The position numbers were made by a program, and so were the translations under genes. 64,000 bases of DNA from Deuterostichococcus epilithicus (Eukaryota > Chlorophyta > Trebouxiophyceae > Prasiolales > Stichococcaceae): NCBI GenBank assembly GCA_033439295.1, contig JAVTLE010000010.1, forward strand, positions 1,736,001 through 1,800,000, read 5' to 3'. The notes beneath the pieces are model-generated. The model saw only the letters and a program-made list of their open reading frames with translations, was not told the origin of the DNA and did not search any database. Shown in pieces: positions 43,394-56,261 of the stretch. Position 1 is the first letter of the stretch, and the number at the start of each line of letters is the position of its first letter.

Positions 43394-46300
43394 TCAGCCG
43401 AATGCGCGGATGCTGGTCAGCACCGCCGCAATGATCAGGACCAGCGCCAGGAGCACCACCAGTGCCACCTGCAGCAGCAACAGAACTGGTTTGTCCTGTG
43501 TGGTTGTATCTGTGCCGCGTGGAATTTCTGCAGGCGGTAGAAGTGACTGTGTGCTCCTTGTGCTTGTGGGCGAGTGAAGGGGCGGTTATCATGCGCCCTC
43601 GGCCTGCTGCAATGCACATGGCTGTGGCACCAGCCGACAGGCCCTCGATCTCAGAAGCCGCCTGCTCGGATGTATTCTGCATTGGGACGTCTTCAACCTT
43701 GTGCAGCTGCTGTGCGAGGGCCTGCACACCGGCAAGCGAACCAAAGCAGTCAAAACGTATGTGTACTCACCGGGCCCTTCTGATCGTCGTAGCGCACGTT
43801 CTGCTTGGACAGGATGGCAGCGGTGCGCTTCTTGTACACGTACAGCGAGTAGAATATGAAGGCCAGCGCCACCGGCACCGTGCACAGGCCCGCCACCTGT
43901 GCCCACGCGACGGCAGAAAAATATAAGTCCTTCAACTGGACGACAGAGTGCAGCTTAAAGCGTCAAGCTGCCAGGGACAGTCCTCTGCCTTCAGCGCACA
44001 CCTCCGAGGCCGACTGCTGGATGGTGTTCTCGCTGCTGGGCGATGCCGCTGTGCTCGAGGAGCCACCGACGGAGCTGGCACCGCCCGACAGGCCGCCGCC
44101 AGAGCCGAGCAGCGACAGCGCCATGAGCATGATGAGCGCCGAAATCTGCAGCCTGCGCTGCCACAAGGAGATGCCTCCGAACAAGATCCCTCAAACAGAC
44201 GGGTTGGCATCCAGGGAACGCACCACGCAGGACGGTGCCTGTGCATGTGCACATCTTGCCCAAAGCTGGCAGGTGTCCCCCTCCTCAGTGCGTTTCTCCT
44301 ATGCCGCTGACAAAGCACGAGGGGCAAGAGCCGCTGCTGGTGCCGGGTCAGACTTCAACAATCGGATCGCGAAGTGCTGACCAGGACAAGAAGGTGCGCT
44401 CGTTGGCGAAGAAGGTCTTTGGCTCCACGCGGGTGCGAACAAGCGCCGCCGCGCGGCCTGCTGGCGGCACGCCGCCGTTCAGCAGCGCCGCCTTGGGCGG
44501 CGCACCTTTGGCGCGGCCCTTGCGGCCCCACCACGGCCGGCCCACCCTCCACTTCCAACCGCCCTTGCCTGCGGGGCAGCATCTAGGCGTGGCTTGCTGG
44601 GTGTGATTGCAGCATGGGTGTTGGCAGCCGCGCAGGTGTTACAGCAGCGGTGTAGTGTAGTCTTAGCAAAAGTCCGCGATGAGGCATCACAGTTGTGCTG
44701 CGACGAACCAACTCCATCACCTGGGCGTGACATGGCATTCAGGTCAGGCTTGGCCGTCGAAGCTATCATAGGTATGGTAGTGGCATTGCCAGTTGTTAAG
44801 CACCATGCCAAGTGGTGAAAGGTGCTGCCTGTACTCGATCGAGCAATCGTGGCAGCATTGGGCATGGAAGCGTACCTGAGCCACCGTCCAAGGGTGGCGC
44901 TGGCTCGTGGATTTTTGTTGGATCTGCTTCCTGCAGGGGCGGCGGAGCGGCCACCCGCAGCGCCGCGACATCCACGGCCACGTGCTCTGCAAGCGCAGAG
45001 GTATCATCAAGACTCCAACGAGCTGTCTCGGAGACTCAGCATCATGCATCTTTCAGCAGTTTGCATTTCAAAGAAGAGCCACGTGTCAAAAAGCATCTGA
45101 CTGAATCTTGAAGGTGCAGGATGCATGACGCCGCCCTGGTGTCGAGGAGCCAGCAAAGAACTGCCATTGGCAGGCTGCTTGCAGCTTGTGCAGTCAACTA
45201 CTATCGTACTGCTCACCTGACGGCTGAGTACCAGACGGGGTTGGGGAGCTGCCGGGAGCACCCCTGGGGGGCCTGCCGGCCGTGCCACCAGGCGAAGCAA
45301 CAGAGGGAGGCATCGGATAGGGTCTGGGCTGCTGGCGGTTCCCCATCGGCAGGCTGCCGCCACCAGGCGTCGGCGCCGCCACAGTCGACCCGCGCGGCGT
45401 GGGTGGCCGGCTGCAGATCAAACCGGAGCTTATATCAATCCAGCAGGCACAATCACATTCAATTGAGGAAGTGTTGCTCTGGCCGAGCTGCAGGCACAGT
45501 GGTGTGAATGATGCCTATCACGTCAACCGCACAGCTCTCCGCAGTTGCCTGCTTGATGCGGCCTTCCAGATCTTGCAGTTACCGCGATACCCTTGAAATT
45601 GCCGTTGCAACCACATTCCCTCGGAGCTCAGGCTGTCGCCCGCATTGTCACCGCTCGGGCAGATCAGACGCCGGCACAGCGCCGTGCGAATCATGAGGCT
45701 GAGGAACCCCCGAGACTGTGGGAGATCTGCGGCACCTGCCGTGCGGCCTGCCACCGGAAGTCGTTTTCGGACTTAGGAGATTTGATGCGACTGTGCAGGG
45801 TGAGGCTCTCAGACATGTCCACGCCTCTCTCTCTCAAATCGTCGCACCTGCCGTCCAGGCTGCTGCCGGAGCCATCATCATCCTTGGAGGCGTCCGACAT
45901 TGGCCACCGCACGCTGCCGCTGCGCGCCGATGACACAGTGGAGGCACGGGGCGAGATGCCCAGCACCCGCGCGGATCGCAGGCTGCCGGCCAAGCTCGGC
46001 GCGCGGCTTGCTCCCGCTGCGCCCGCCAGCCATGGCAGCGCCGCCGCCAGCTGGCTCGTGCCCTGCGGCGCGGTGGTCGCAAAGGCTATCTGCAGCTTAC
46101 TGAAATGCTGCGGAAGCGGGAGTGCCATGCATGTTGCAGGATGCGGCAAAGAGCACCTTCACACGAACAGGCAGCAGCAGTGACGAGCAAGCTAGGGAAG
46201 GGCAAGGGATAGACAAGGGCAATAATGGCAATAAAGCTATCTAATGAGCATATCATGCTCACCGCGCTCGCGCCCCGCACAGTGGACTGCGGGCTGTCGC

Positions 46301-49300
46301 CTGACGCACGCGGCTGCGCCTCGGCCGCCAGCGTGCTGGCAACCAGCCAGTTCTGCAGCGGCGCCGCGCCGCCGCCTGGCAGTCCTGTCATTGGCCCCGC
46401 CGCTAGTGCCTCCTGCAGCAGGTGCACCAGAGGAGGGTCTGAACATGGCAACAAGAAAGGCTGTGAACGTGGCAAGGAAAGGGAAATAGCCAGAACACTG
46501 GCTACCTGTGACGCCATACCTCATACCTCAGGCCGCTGCCCTGAACTGACAACCAGATGCTCTGTGTATCTGCGGATTGCAGGCAGTCGGAAGGGGCCGC
46601 TGAAGCGCAGTGCAATGGAGAGTACGTCCTTCCTGTCCCCTGCTGCCTCGCTCGGCCACCCTAGATCCCCATGTGTTTTCTGGCGCACACACCTCTACTT
46701 CCTGGGCCGCCGACTCGGCCATCTCCTCGAAGGTGGCCGGCGTCATCTTGTTGGCGTCCTTCTCGTCCGGCAGGAACCAGTAGGGAACGCCGTGCGGCAC
46801 CACCTTCAAGGCAATAGGATTCGAGGTTGACTGATGCGCCATGTCTCATTCACAGGGGCAGGCCTAGGCGTCAGCAGAGCTTTTAACATCAGCAGTGTTT
46901 GTTGCGCAGCCTTCAGGCCTGCCTCGCAAGCATGCCTCAGCTGCTCGCACGGGTGCGGCTGCAAGGTGCCTTTCGGATGGCAAGGCAGGCCGCCCGAGGA
47001 CAGCATGCGGCAGAGCAGCGCACCTGCCGGGGGAAGAGCACGGCCGCCCCGTGGAGGAACTTGCTGTAGTTGGGCACCTGCAGCATGAGGCCTGCGGCGG
47101 CCGGGGGGTCTCTGTCCATGGTTCGGGCATTTGGATGGCATCAATCCACACAGTACCGTGACCTCGACCTGTGTAGCGGATAGCTGAGAAGACACCAAGC
47201 AGAAGGGCAGGTGCGGGCAGCGACGCACCCTCGGCGAGAAGCGTGGCGAGCCACGGCGGCTGGGCGGTGTTGCTCAGCTTGACCTCCACCACGGCGTACC
47301 GGAACACCTGCGGCACAAAACACAAGGTAAAGGAGGTGACGAGCTTTGGGGAGCAGCTGACCACAGCAAATGGCATCATAGTAATGAGGGCGGCAACCGG
47401 CCTCCCAGGCTGGATTTCTGTGCTGTATCTTCAGCTGAGGACGAGCCTGCAACCAGTGCCAATCTGAGTGATTACCAACTGGGAAAAGGTGCGAGGCAAC
47501 GAGAGCGAGGGCGGCACCTGCTTATCCACCGCTGCGACCGGGACGTTGTCATCACGGCACCTGCAGAGACAACGCATTGATCTCGCATCTCCCTCAGAGA
47601 CCTTCAATCGATAATGGCCGCTGACAACCTCATCATCCCGCTCCCCCTCCTCAGATAGAGCAAGTGCGGGTCTGCACACCCATAATACCATAATGCGAAC
47701 GCAGCAATGTCCTTGATTTGACCTCGATAGTGAACGGTGATGGGCAACAAAGCGAACCAGCCGGAGGGGCCGCTTGGCGCGCCAGCCTCCTTGAGGAATG
47801 ATAGATCCAGATCAATAGAGATGCGGACGGCGTTGCTGTCGTCCAGCTGAAAGGCCGCCCGCGCGCACGCGGTACGAAGGGTGGGAACCTGCAAACGTGC
47901 CCCATGAATCAGTGGCTGCACAGGATCGCTGCAGGAAAGCGCGGTCCAGCATTTTGTGTTGACCTGGAGCCGTGATGAAAGAACAGCGCATTGTGCAGAC
48001 GCTGGACCGGGGCAGTGAGAATGCTCAGGGGGGAACTGTGTCTATGTGTATCAGGGTCTCGAACGCGAGTCAGCAGGTGATCGGTCCGCAATGGCCGAGC
48101 AAACGAAGCTGTGACTGCGCATTGATCGTGGGTTGTTTGTGAGCCATGGGGGCTGAGCATCGCTGATGTCTCGAGCTAATTTACACACCTGCTGCGTGCT
48201 GGTGAGGAAGCTCTGCACGTCCTGCAGCAGCTCAATGCGCTTGCCTTCTGTCTTCAGGCCCTCCGGCCAGACGCCTGACGCAAAGTCCGCCACAAACTGC
48301 TGCTCCAGCGGAGCCCGCTCCTGCAGTGCAGAATGGAGAAACGGTTCAGGACTGACAGTGTGCAAAACCCTTGTGCTTGAGCGGCGGCAGCGATTCAGCT
48401 GCTTTGGGCGCTACACGCGTCCTCCGGCAGGCGCCCGCCAATTCCCCCGGCTCTCCTGTGGGGCTATGTTAGGCTTCTGTGAGGCTACAAAGACAGTGCC
48501 ATCCGCGATCACAGCGCCATGTGGATGTCATCTGCAATAAAAGCGCAATTTGAGTGCCGCCCGCGTCCGTGGCGCCTGCCTCACCTTGTAAGACTCCTCG
48601 CCGGACCACTTCTCGCAGTGCACCTTGCGCTCCACCCACAGCCGCTGGTGCGGCTCCTCAGACCGCTGTCCGTACCACCTGAATCGCACCTGCGCGTTTG
48701 CCAGCATCGCGCACACTCGCGTGTGGCTGCAGCAATTCAAAAGTGTATCGAAGCGGAGAGAGTATGTCAGCTGCCGGGACCCGGCAGCTGATGGATGCAT
48801 GTTGCAGGAGGCAATACGCCCTGCGGCTTCTGAGTCGGAGGCCGCCATGCGGTCGCTAGCGCTGCGCTTGCGAGGAACAGCGACTGCACAGCACTGTCCA
48901 AATTTACCCCCTGAGTGCCTGCGGTAGAATCTGGGACTGATTCACATCTGCATGCTGAGTGCACAAACACAGACATGTCGGCCGCAGAGCTGAAGGCATT
49001 GAGGCCTGGAGAATGCGCACCAGTGAGGCGCCATGGTTTTTCTGCAGCCGCCCAGCGTAGGTAGACAGCTCCTCGGGGTTGTCATAATAGACAGAGGCAA
49101 TTCGAGATGCTGCCGGCGTCACCCGCAGCGCCGCTTGCTGCCTGCTGCTCCTCGGGTCTGGGGGCAGAAGATATTTCTAAGCTTCGCCCTTGGCTCAATC
49201 TTGGTCCACTCTGAAGGCCGCACGTGCACCTCATTGTGCGAGGTGCATGGCTCGCCCATCAGCCTGCGATGCCTGGCGATCAACTGCCGGCTTTGTATAT

Positions 49301-51917
49301 CCCCCTTTCGACAGAATAGCGGATTTGCCGTTGGTGAAATCCAAGAGCCAAATGAGCCCCATCAGAACGATATTCGATGATGGCTCAAATGTGCTCTGCT
49401 CGATACCACGGATCCACACATTGATGCAGGAGTGATAATATGAGTGCAGATGGAGCGTGCTGCAGAGTAGAAACGCAATGCTGGCGGCGCACCAGAGGTC
49501 AGTCGGTCACTGCGCTCGCGGCCAAAGACCAGCAGCGGCAGGTGCTTGATGATCTCTGTCATGATGGTGGTCAGAGCCTCCGGCTTGGCCCAGTACTGCA
49601 GGTGCAACACGATCGTCGTAATGAGCACACAGGTGAGCAAGCCTTCACTCATGCAGATCCAGATCAACAGGATTTACAGGGCCAGGAAATGAGTGCCACG
49701 TGCGCTGGAGGCGGCAGTGCTAATGCAACAGCAGTTTGCGCCACCAGCCACGGCAGCCATGCACGTGTGTCTCAGGTTGCTGCGGGACTCACCTTGGTCG
49801 TCTTGCGTGTGAAGACGTCCGGCGGGACCCAGGTACCTGCGGCGACCGCCGCCGCATCCGCCGCCGTCGCGGCGGACACGTCGGCGCCCTCCTCGCCCTC
49901 TGTGGCAGCGCCCAGCGGGGCAGCCTCGCGGAGCACCTCGTACACGTCGCTCAGCCCCAGCTGCGCTTGCAGACACCAACACTTAGTCGGGTTCGCCCAA
50001 GGGCATGGGGCAAGTGCGATGGACTATGTAACACACCCTTGCCAAACCTGCGACCTGAGGGACGCACATGAGTAGTCTGGAACACATGATACACGGGCCA
50101 CCTTTTTTGTTGAGCGGTTTGCTTCGAGGGCGGGCAAGGCGCCCAGCAGCCCCAAAGCGGACCACAAGTCATGCACTCCATCAAACAGAATGTGGATGCA
50201 CACCAGGATGGGATCCATGGCGGGCGCCAGGCCAAGGCGCTCTAGGATGGCGGCAGTGTAGTCGGCCTGTGCAGCGATGTCCAGGCTCGCCGCGGCCGCC
50301 TGCAGCGCGGCAGCGGCAGCGGGGACACCGCCGGGGCGAGAGTCCCACAGCTGGCTCAGCTGCGCAGCGGCCTCCGAGTTGTCGCGCACGGAGGTGTCCA
50401 GCTCGCAAAGCTGCTGCGCTGCAGACAATGCAAGCAGATGCTCATGTCAGTCTCGCATGTTGCACGCCATCCATGGTACGTAGCTGGAGTGCAATCGGGC
50501 AAGTGTCGCCATAGCACAGCGAGCACCATGATGTAAGTAGACATTCCTGGCTTCCGACATGGAACCATGATTCGAGAGCGGCTGTGTCTGGCTGGAATCG
50601 CACCCAGCTTGTTGCATCGTGCGCGGAGCTGCGATGCGGCACCCGCTTCGACGGGCCTCCTGCCGCTCTTTGCCTTCGCACTGAGCGCCGCGGCCTCATC
50701 TGCGAGAGTCAGCAGGCTCCTCCACAGGCGCTTCGCTGCTTCTGCCGCGCTGTTGGACAGGCTGGCGAGCTCGCTGTCCAGCAGGGTGCAGAACACGGTT
50801 GTGCCGACGCCACTGCGGCCAGCAGCCACCTGTTGCGCCTTCCTGCATGCGTCCACACATTGAGCTTCAGTGCAAGGGTGCAGTGATGCATGTCAAGCGT
50901 TCCGTGTTTGGGCGTCTAGAGAGAGCGTCGCGGGTCTGCCTGTGGAGCACAGCACCCTGCCGCGGTATAATGCAAGTCTGATGTGTGCAGACCCACCGTA
51001 GAAGTGCAGCGGGTGATGTTGCAGGACCCTGGATCATGCAAACACATGCGGACTGATTGAGAGCCACGTGATGGGCATCATGAGGTCACCTGAGAGCAGA
51101 TTCGCTGGCCCTGGTTAGAGGGCCTCTCAGGTGGTCCAGCACCGGCTGGTTGTTGGTGCTGATGGTGGAGAGGCGCGCCTTGCCGGCCAGCGCCGCGATG
51201 AGGTGACCACACTTCAGACTCTCCATCTTGACCTGGATCGTAAGTTCTTAAAAGCGACTCACAGCCGTCATGCCAGGAGTAAAAGCAGCGAAGGAGCTGC
51301 AGATTTGACCGTACGGTTAGCGAGGCTTAGCTTGCGCGCACGCACGTCTGCAACTGGGATTGATTCATTGGATCTTTGAGGGAACTTTACATACCCATCC
51401 AATTCCTCATGCCGACTATCCTGGGCCAGATCAACTGGTTACCAGTTACTAAGCAAAGTGCACATGACAATGCGTTAGCACAGCAGTTCGGAGCGCCCGG
51501 TCAAGCTTGTGGCTTCGAGGGGTTCTTCTCTAAGTTGGGGTGCAATCAAAAACCTCGCGCGCGTCGGAACCTGCCAGCAGCGTTGCTGCACCCCAATAAT
51601 GAACCCAGAGCGAAGCCACCACGGCTGCGCCAAGCGCACAGGCTGGTCCGACCAACACTGCTCTCTCTTGCTTTCTATCCGTACGTCCTCCTCTCTTTCC
51701 TCTCTGCTCGAATGTTACCTTTCATATGATCGCCTAAAGACCGTGGGCTAGGTAAGCCTCGCGGTCGCATAGCGGCCGACAACCTCACACCAGAGCGACC
51801 GCAGCTACGCACCTTATGAAGCTGTGGCACGAGCCGCTGCAGCGCTGTGATCCTCGTAAATCGTCTCCAAAAAATGCAGCAGGTACCCGAACGCAAGCGA
51901 GGCATCGTCAGAGCCAT
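43394..51917 (-). CDS. VTC4-type polyphosphate polymerase (divergent SPX-like region, VTC catalytic domain, DUF202 membrane domain)
   Basis: Twenty-two minus-strand exons join in phase to about 1077 residues: 51813-51917, 51090-51232, 50604-50842, 50102-50418, 49793-49960, 49511-49595, 49021-49109, 48585-48689, 48189-48320, 47758-47888, 47476-47560, 47229-47307, 47024-47091, 46693-46803, 46263-46460, 45755-46089, 45217-45410, 44876-44986, 44382-44568, 44002-44152, 43771-43896, 43394-43468. VTC tunnel-domain motifs: FTRKTTK, EIIKHLPLLVFGRERSD, ASVYYDNPEELSTYAGRL, VRFRWYGQRSEEPHQRLWVE then RKVH, RTACARAAFQLDD, RISIDLDL, YAVVEVKLS and YSKFLHGAAVLFP. The DUF202 part has [20 protein letters not shown] and three membrane segments. 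VTC proteins make polyphosphate from ATP while moving it into acidocalcisomes or vacuoles. The N-terminal 330 residues only weakly resemble SPX, and the exon ending at 50102 may end earlier. A 51226 start is also possible. Confidence 0.88.
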
Positions 51918-52590
51918 CGCGAAATGTCACAGCTGGCCGGAAAATCGTGACATAACCTGGCCAGCTGCCGCAAATGCAGCCGCTGATCACGGGAGGGGCG
52001 AAGCTTTGACGCGAGATTTCTGCTGCAGAGCTCAAGCAATACTCCTGCAGCAGGCAGTCCGGTGGTGCTGCTGCACAGGGTTGCGCTCGGGTCTGGTTAG
52101 CATCTAGTCTACTAAGTGATAGTCAGACGGACGGCTGCACCTCGGTTGCGTCTGGGCCCCCAGGAAGCGCGGAGTCTTCGTCGCGCAGATCCTGGTAGTG
52201 CCAGCGACGACGATTCTTTGCTGGCCTGCGCCCCACTACAGCCGTACAGTTTGCTCGACGCCGGCTCGGGCACGCTTCGACACCAACCTTGGTTTCCGAG
52301 CAACGGTCGTCGGCTGACCTCATTGCATTATTGCGACTGCAGCCGAGCGCGCACGAGTGCCATCAATGCAGCAGCGTATCACGTGTCATCGCGATCTCAC
52401 CCTGCATCTCTGACGAAGCCTGCACGGGAAGGTTGAAGTTGCCAAGTCAACAGCTGTTGTCACTGCCGCACTTTATTTGTGGTACTTGCTGGGTAACGGC
52501 AAATTTCTGCATGCCCAGCCATTTCAAGCGGTTAAAAAATTTCTGTGGCTGTCCTTTCAGGCGCGCGAGCCGGTCGTTGCCGGACCTGCA
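51918..52590. promoter_or_regulatory. Divergent intergenic region
   Basis: About 670 bp between the VTC start (minus) and the surface-protein start (plus). It must contain both promoters. Neither strand has an exon-like block here and no named element was recognised. Confidence 0.4.
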
Positions 52591-55500
52591 ATGACGGAAG
52601 TCATGTGTTATTCGGCACCGCACTCTGCGCAGCATGGTGCCATCGCTGTTGCCCCACGACAACATCGGGCTGTCGGCGGCCGCATAGGTCTGCTGCTGGC
52701 TATTCTGGCCCTGCTTATCATCACTGGGGCAGCGACAGTGCTCAGCGCACACCTCTCAGCTGCGCCGCATGTCGGCGGTGCCGTTAGACCCGCCGGCGGT
52801 GCCGGCAGCGACCCAGTTGCGGCTGCCAGTAGGGCGCATGGTCTACTGGGCAGCACGCTGCTGCGCGGAAGGACGATGCTGCAGGACGGTCTGGACGATG
52901 TGGATGACATTGATGACGTCGATGATGTTGACGATGTGGATGAGGCGGACGAGCCTGACCTCGACGATGATGAAGCCTCCACCAGAGCTCCTAATGCAGG
53001 TGCCGGTCTGCTGGCTGTGCGGGGCTGCTTAAATGCATCCTTGCTGACCACAGTGTTTGCTTGGCTTACGGGACTGCCGCGCTCACTGGTTGTGCTGTAT
53101 AAAGATGCAGTATGGCGCAAATTCTGCCTGCTGTGTCACGGAGGTTGCCGCGAGCTTGGCACAGACGCGCAGAGCAGCTACCCAGCGTGCATTGGCATGG
53201 ATAGGGTCAGAATCCGCCATTGAACTTTCTTTCCCTGGATGCGCAGCGCCCGTGCCAATCCCCACGCCGCAGCCGGTCACGGCGGCGCCGGTACCTGCGC
53301 CGACCGCTGTCCCGACGCCTGCGCTCTCACCTGCGCCGACACCCGTTCCCACATCCACACCCGCGCCCACACCTACACCAGTGCCAAGCTCCACACCTGC
53401 GCCGACTCGTCGGGCCACCAGGCGGCCGATAGCACAGCGCACGCCCGCGCCGACAGCTGCAGCCACCGCCGCAGTGCCTATGTTGGTGAGGCACCTTTAT
53501 TAAGCATGGCCCACCTGCTGCAGTCTTACAGAGCCTTGGCTCGCTTTGCTGAAATCTTAAGCAACCGGGGGAGAAGGGGGGGTTGTGTGTGTGTGTGGGG
53601 AAGGGGTGGTGGGGATGCTGGAGACGTCCGCGGTCGGCCGACTCGAGACTCTGTGTCTGCACAGGCAATTGCCACACCTCCGCAGTCAGCTGTGCAGGCG
53701 CAGCCGCCTGCTGCAGCCAGCGAAGACGATGACGATATCACCCTGGGGGTGCGCTCTTGCGACACAGTACCTGATCAAGTGCCACAGCTGGCACAATACA
53801 CTCCGTGCAGGTCCACAAATGCGCAGCAAACCTGCATCTGTGCACCCATTCAAAATGACCAGTCAGCATGCACAACGACCCATGGATTTCCCTCATGCGA
53901 GCTTCCTGCAACTTGCCGCCAGAACAAATCATTTCCGAGCGTGCAAGGACGCTGACATGCTCATCCACGTGAATGTCACAGACGGCGCACCGGCTGGTTG
54001 GGCGGGGCCTACTGCCGTGGGCCGGTGCAACGCGCACATCCTTCGAAGACATTTACAGCGAACTGCTTCTGCGACAGGGCCTCAGCAATGTCGCACTCGC
54101 GTACATTGGCTCGCTGGTGAGTGGCCAGTCATGAGCAAGGCTGGAAGCGATTGCAAAAGCCCAATCGCAGCCCAGCAATACCATGCATTGGGCGGTGGCG
54201 GCACAAAGTTATGTGACTACGCATGTCTGTATGTCGAGCACAGTTTGCCGAACTGACAGCATTGCTTGGTGATGCGAATGCCTGGCTGGTGCTGCCCAGC
54301 CACCCACTAACCCAGCCAGCAGAGCTTGAGTTGAGCGTCTGTGTCGCACGCGCGCGCGTACAGGGCACAGCTGGCAGCAGACGCCGGGCGCTGCTGCAGG
54401 CCGCTGCGGACGCTGTGACTGTGTACTACAATGTGGCTGGCGTGCCAGCGGCTCAGGCGGCGAACACGTCTGATGCGCTGTCGGCGCCGGCGACGCAGAT
54501 GTCGTTTCGCTCCCTACTGACGCAGAACGGTGAGGCGCTTTCGTCGAATAAAGGCACCACATCGTCTGTTGTCCACCCAGTTTTGAGATGCAAGGCGGCG
54601 GTGCTGCAGCTGCAGCAACACTGCGATGCTACTGTCTGTCAGGTCGATGCCATGCTGCGTCTGTCTGTGACTGAATGTCAGCCACAGCCAGCGCCAAGAT
54701 TCAGTGCAGCTCAACGGTCCACTTCACCAGGTATGCCGGCAGTAATTTGGATTGACGGACCAGAGGTCAGATCCAAAACTCTGTAGCACACCATCGAACG
54801 CGGTCATGTCGCGCTATCCAGGCATGGACCTTGACACCGTCGCCATCGTGGACACACGCGAGGGTGGGATAGTGCTACCGCCTGCACCGTCTCCGGCAAG
54901 GTCAGAGGAAGACAATGGCAGCGAGGGTGGTGGCAGCGGTGGGATCTCAGGCAGCGCCATCGGCGGCATTGTCGCTGGTGTCGTAGTGGTGCTGTTATTA
55001 GCAACAGGTGGGTGAAGAACTGCAAACGCAGCAATATGGCAGTGTTTTGCTGGCAAGGCCTCCGAAAGTTGAACCATCTTATTGCGCTAGCCTCGTGACC
55101 TACATGTGGAATGCGCCTTGCATACTTGACGAGTCTTGTGGCTGAGGACAGCAGAACAACGTCTGGAAGCGTCTTGACCGGGTGAGTGCATGACACGGAC
55201 GTCAAACACGCAGGCTGACAGATATACTTTGTCGTTCATGCAGTGGCTTCCTATTGCTGCTGGCGGCGTCGGCGCGTGTTGCGCATAGCCGGCGACGGCG
55301 CCAGCAGCAGGAGCACCATGACCAGCAGGAGCACGGCGAAGCTGACCGGCAAGTCCATCGAGGCATATAAAAAGCAGAGTCTCGTGGATGACACCGCCAG
55401 CGGCAGGACCACTTACCCTGCCGCAGCAGCCACGAAGGTGATTCCTACTTGCGGCATCCTTCTTGTAACACTCCAAGTCGCCACTTGAGCAGCATCACGG

Positions 55501-56261
55501 AATGGTCGAGGCAGGCGAGGATTGCAAATGGAAAAGCAGTGCAGGTCTTGGCGCATGAAACCCCTGGCATACGGATGCGCCCCACATGGCTGAATTCCCG
55601 CGCCAGGCCTCTGGTCCTAGCTGCTGCAGTGCATTATTCGCCATCTGGCCCTGTCACGGTCGCAGAAAGGCACCTCAGCCGCCACAGCAGATGCGCCATG
55701 GTTGTAGCCTGCAAAGGGCTGGCTAACGCTTGGCATACTGTCGCGGCGGCCCCTGTCCCGGTGCTGATTGCCAGCATCTTTGATTGCGCATCAGGTCGAA
55801 TTGGAGCCGGCGCAGCGGGCGCCCTCCAACGCCAACTCGGTGCCATGGAGCGAAGTGACGGACCTGCATTCTGCCAGCGTGGTCAACGGCCCGCAGCTCA
55901 ACAGCATCATCCTGCAGCAGATGGCGGCAGAACGCAACAGCAGAAGGGTGAGCGCTTGATTGGTTCGGTGAGGCATCAACATTCCGCCAACGTTGAGGCA
56001 CCAGTGTTCGTGGGTGGTGGTGACGAGCTCTGCTTATTGCTGGGCACGTGTGGGCAGTGCTCACACAAGGCTATGCGAGGTTGCCGCATCGTAATGCTGT
56101 GCAGCATGCCAGTGCGACAGATGCTCATGCTCTGCTCTCTGGCGCCTAACCACCAGATGGACCACCCCGGGGACACGCAACCGGACGCGGAGCACATCTT
56201 CGTGCCCAGCATGGAGGACATAATCGAGGCCAGCCGCCGCCTGGAAGGCCGTGGCCGCTGA
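52591..56261 (+). CDS. Two-TM surface-type protein with Asp-rich and Pro-rich segments, function unknown
   Basis: Nine exons join in phase to 596 residues: 52591-52999, 53247-53485, 53665-53748, 53982-54116, 54244-54529, 54822-55007, 55244-55437, 55795-55947, 56157-56261. Near residues 30-55 a hydrophobic helix (GLLLAILALLIITGAATVLS) acts as signal anchor. An aspartate run follows, encoded by GATGAY-like repeats (DDVDDIDDVDDVDDVDEADE). Then about 75 residues of Pro/Thr/Ala repeats (PTPxPxP), a globular part (RTSFEDIYSELLLRQG, LGDANAWLVLPSHPL) and a second helix (AIGGIVAGVVVVLLLATG) followed at once by the basic CCWRRRRR. The tail ends in an acidic/polar stretch (HIFVPSMEDIIEASRRLEGR). The layout suggests an extracytoplasmic domain with a cytosolic tail, as in algal cell-wall-associated membrane proteins. 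No family recognised; the 53748 donor is chosen by phase. Confidence 0.65.
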
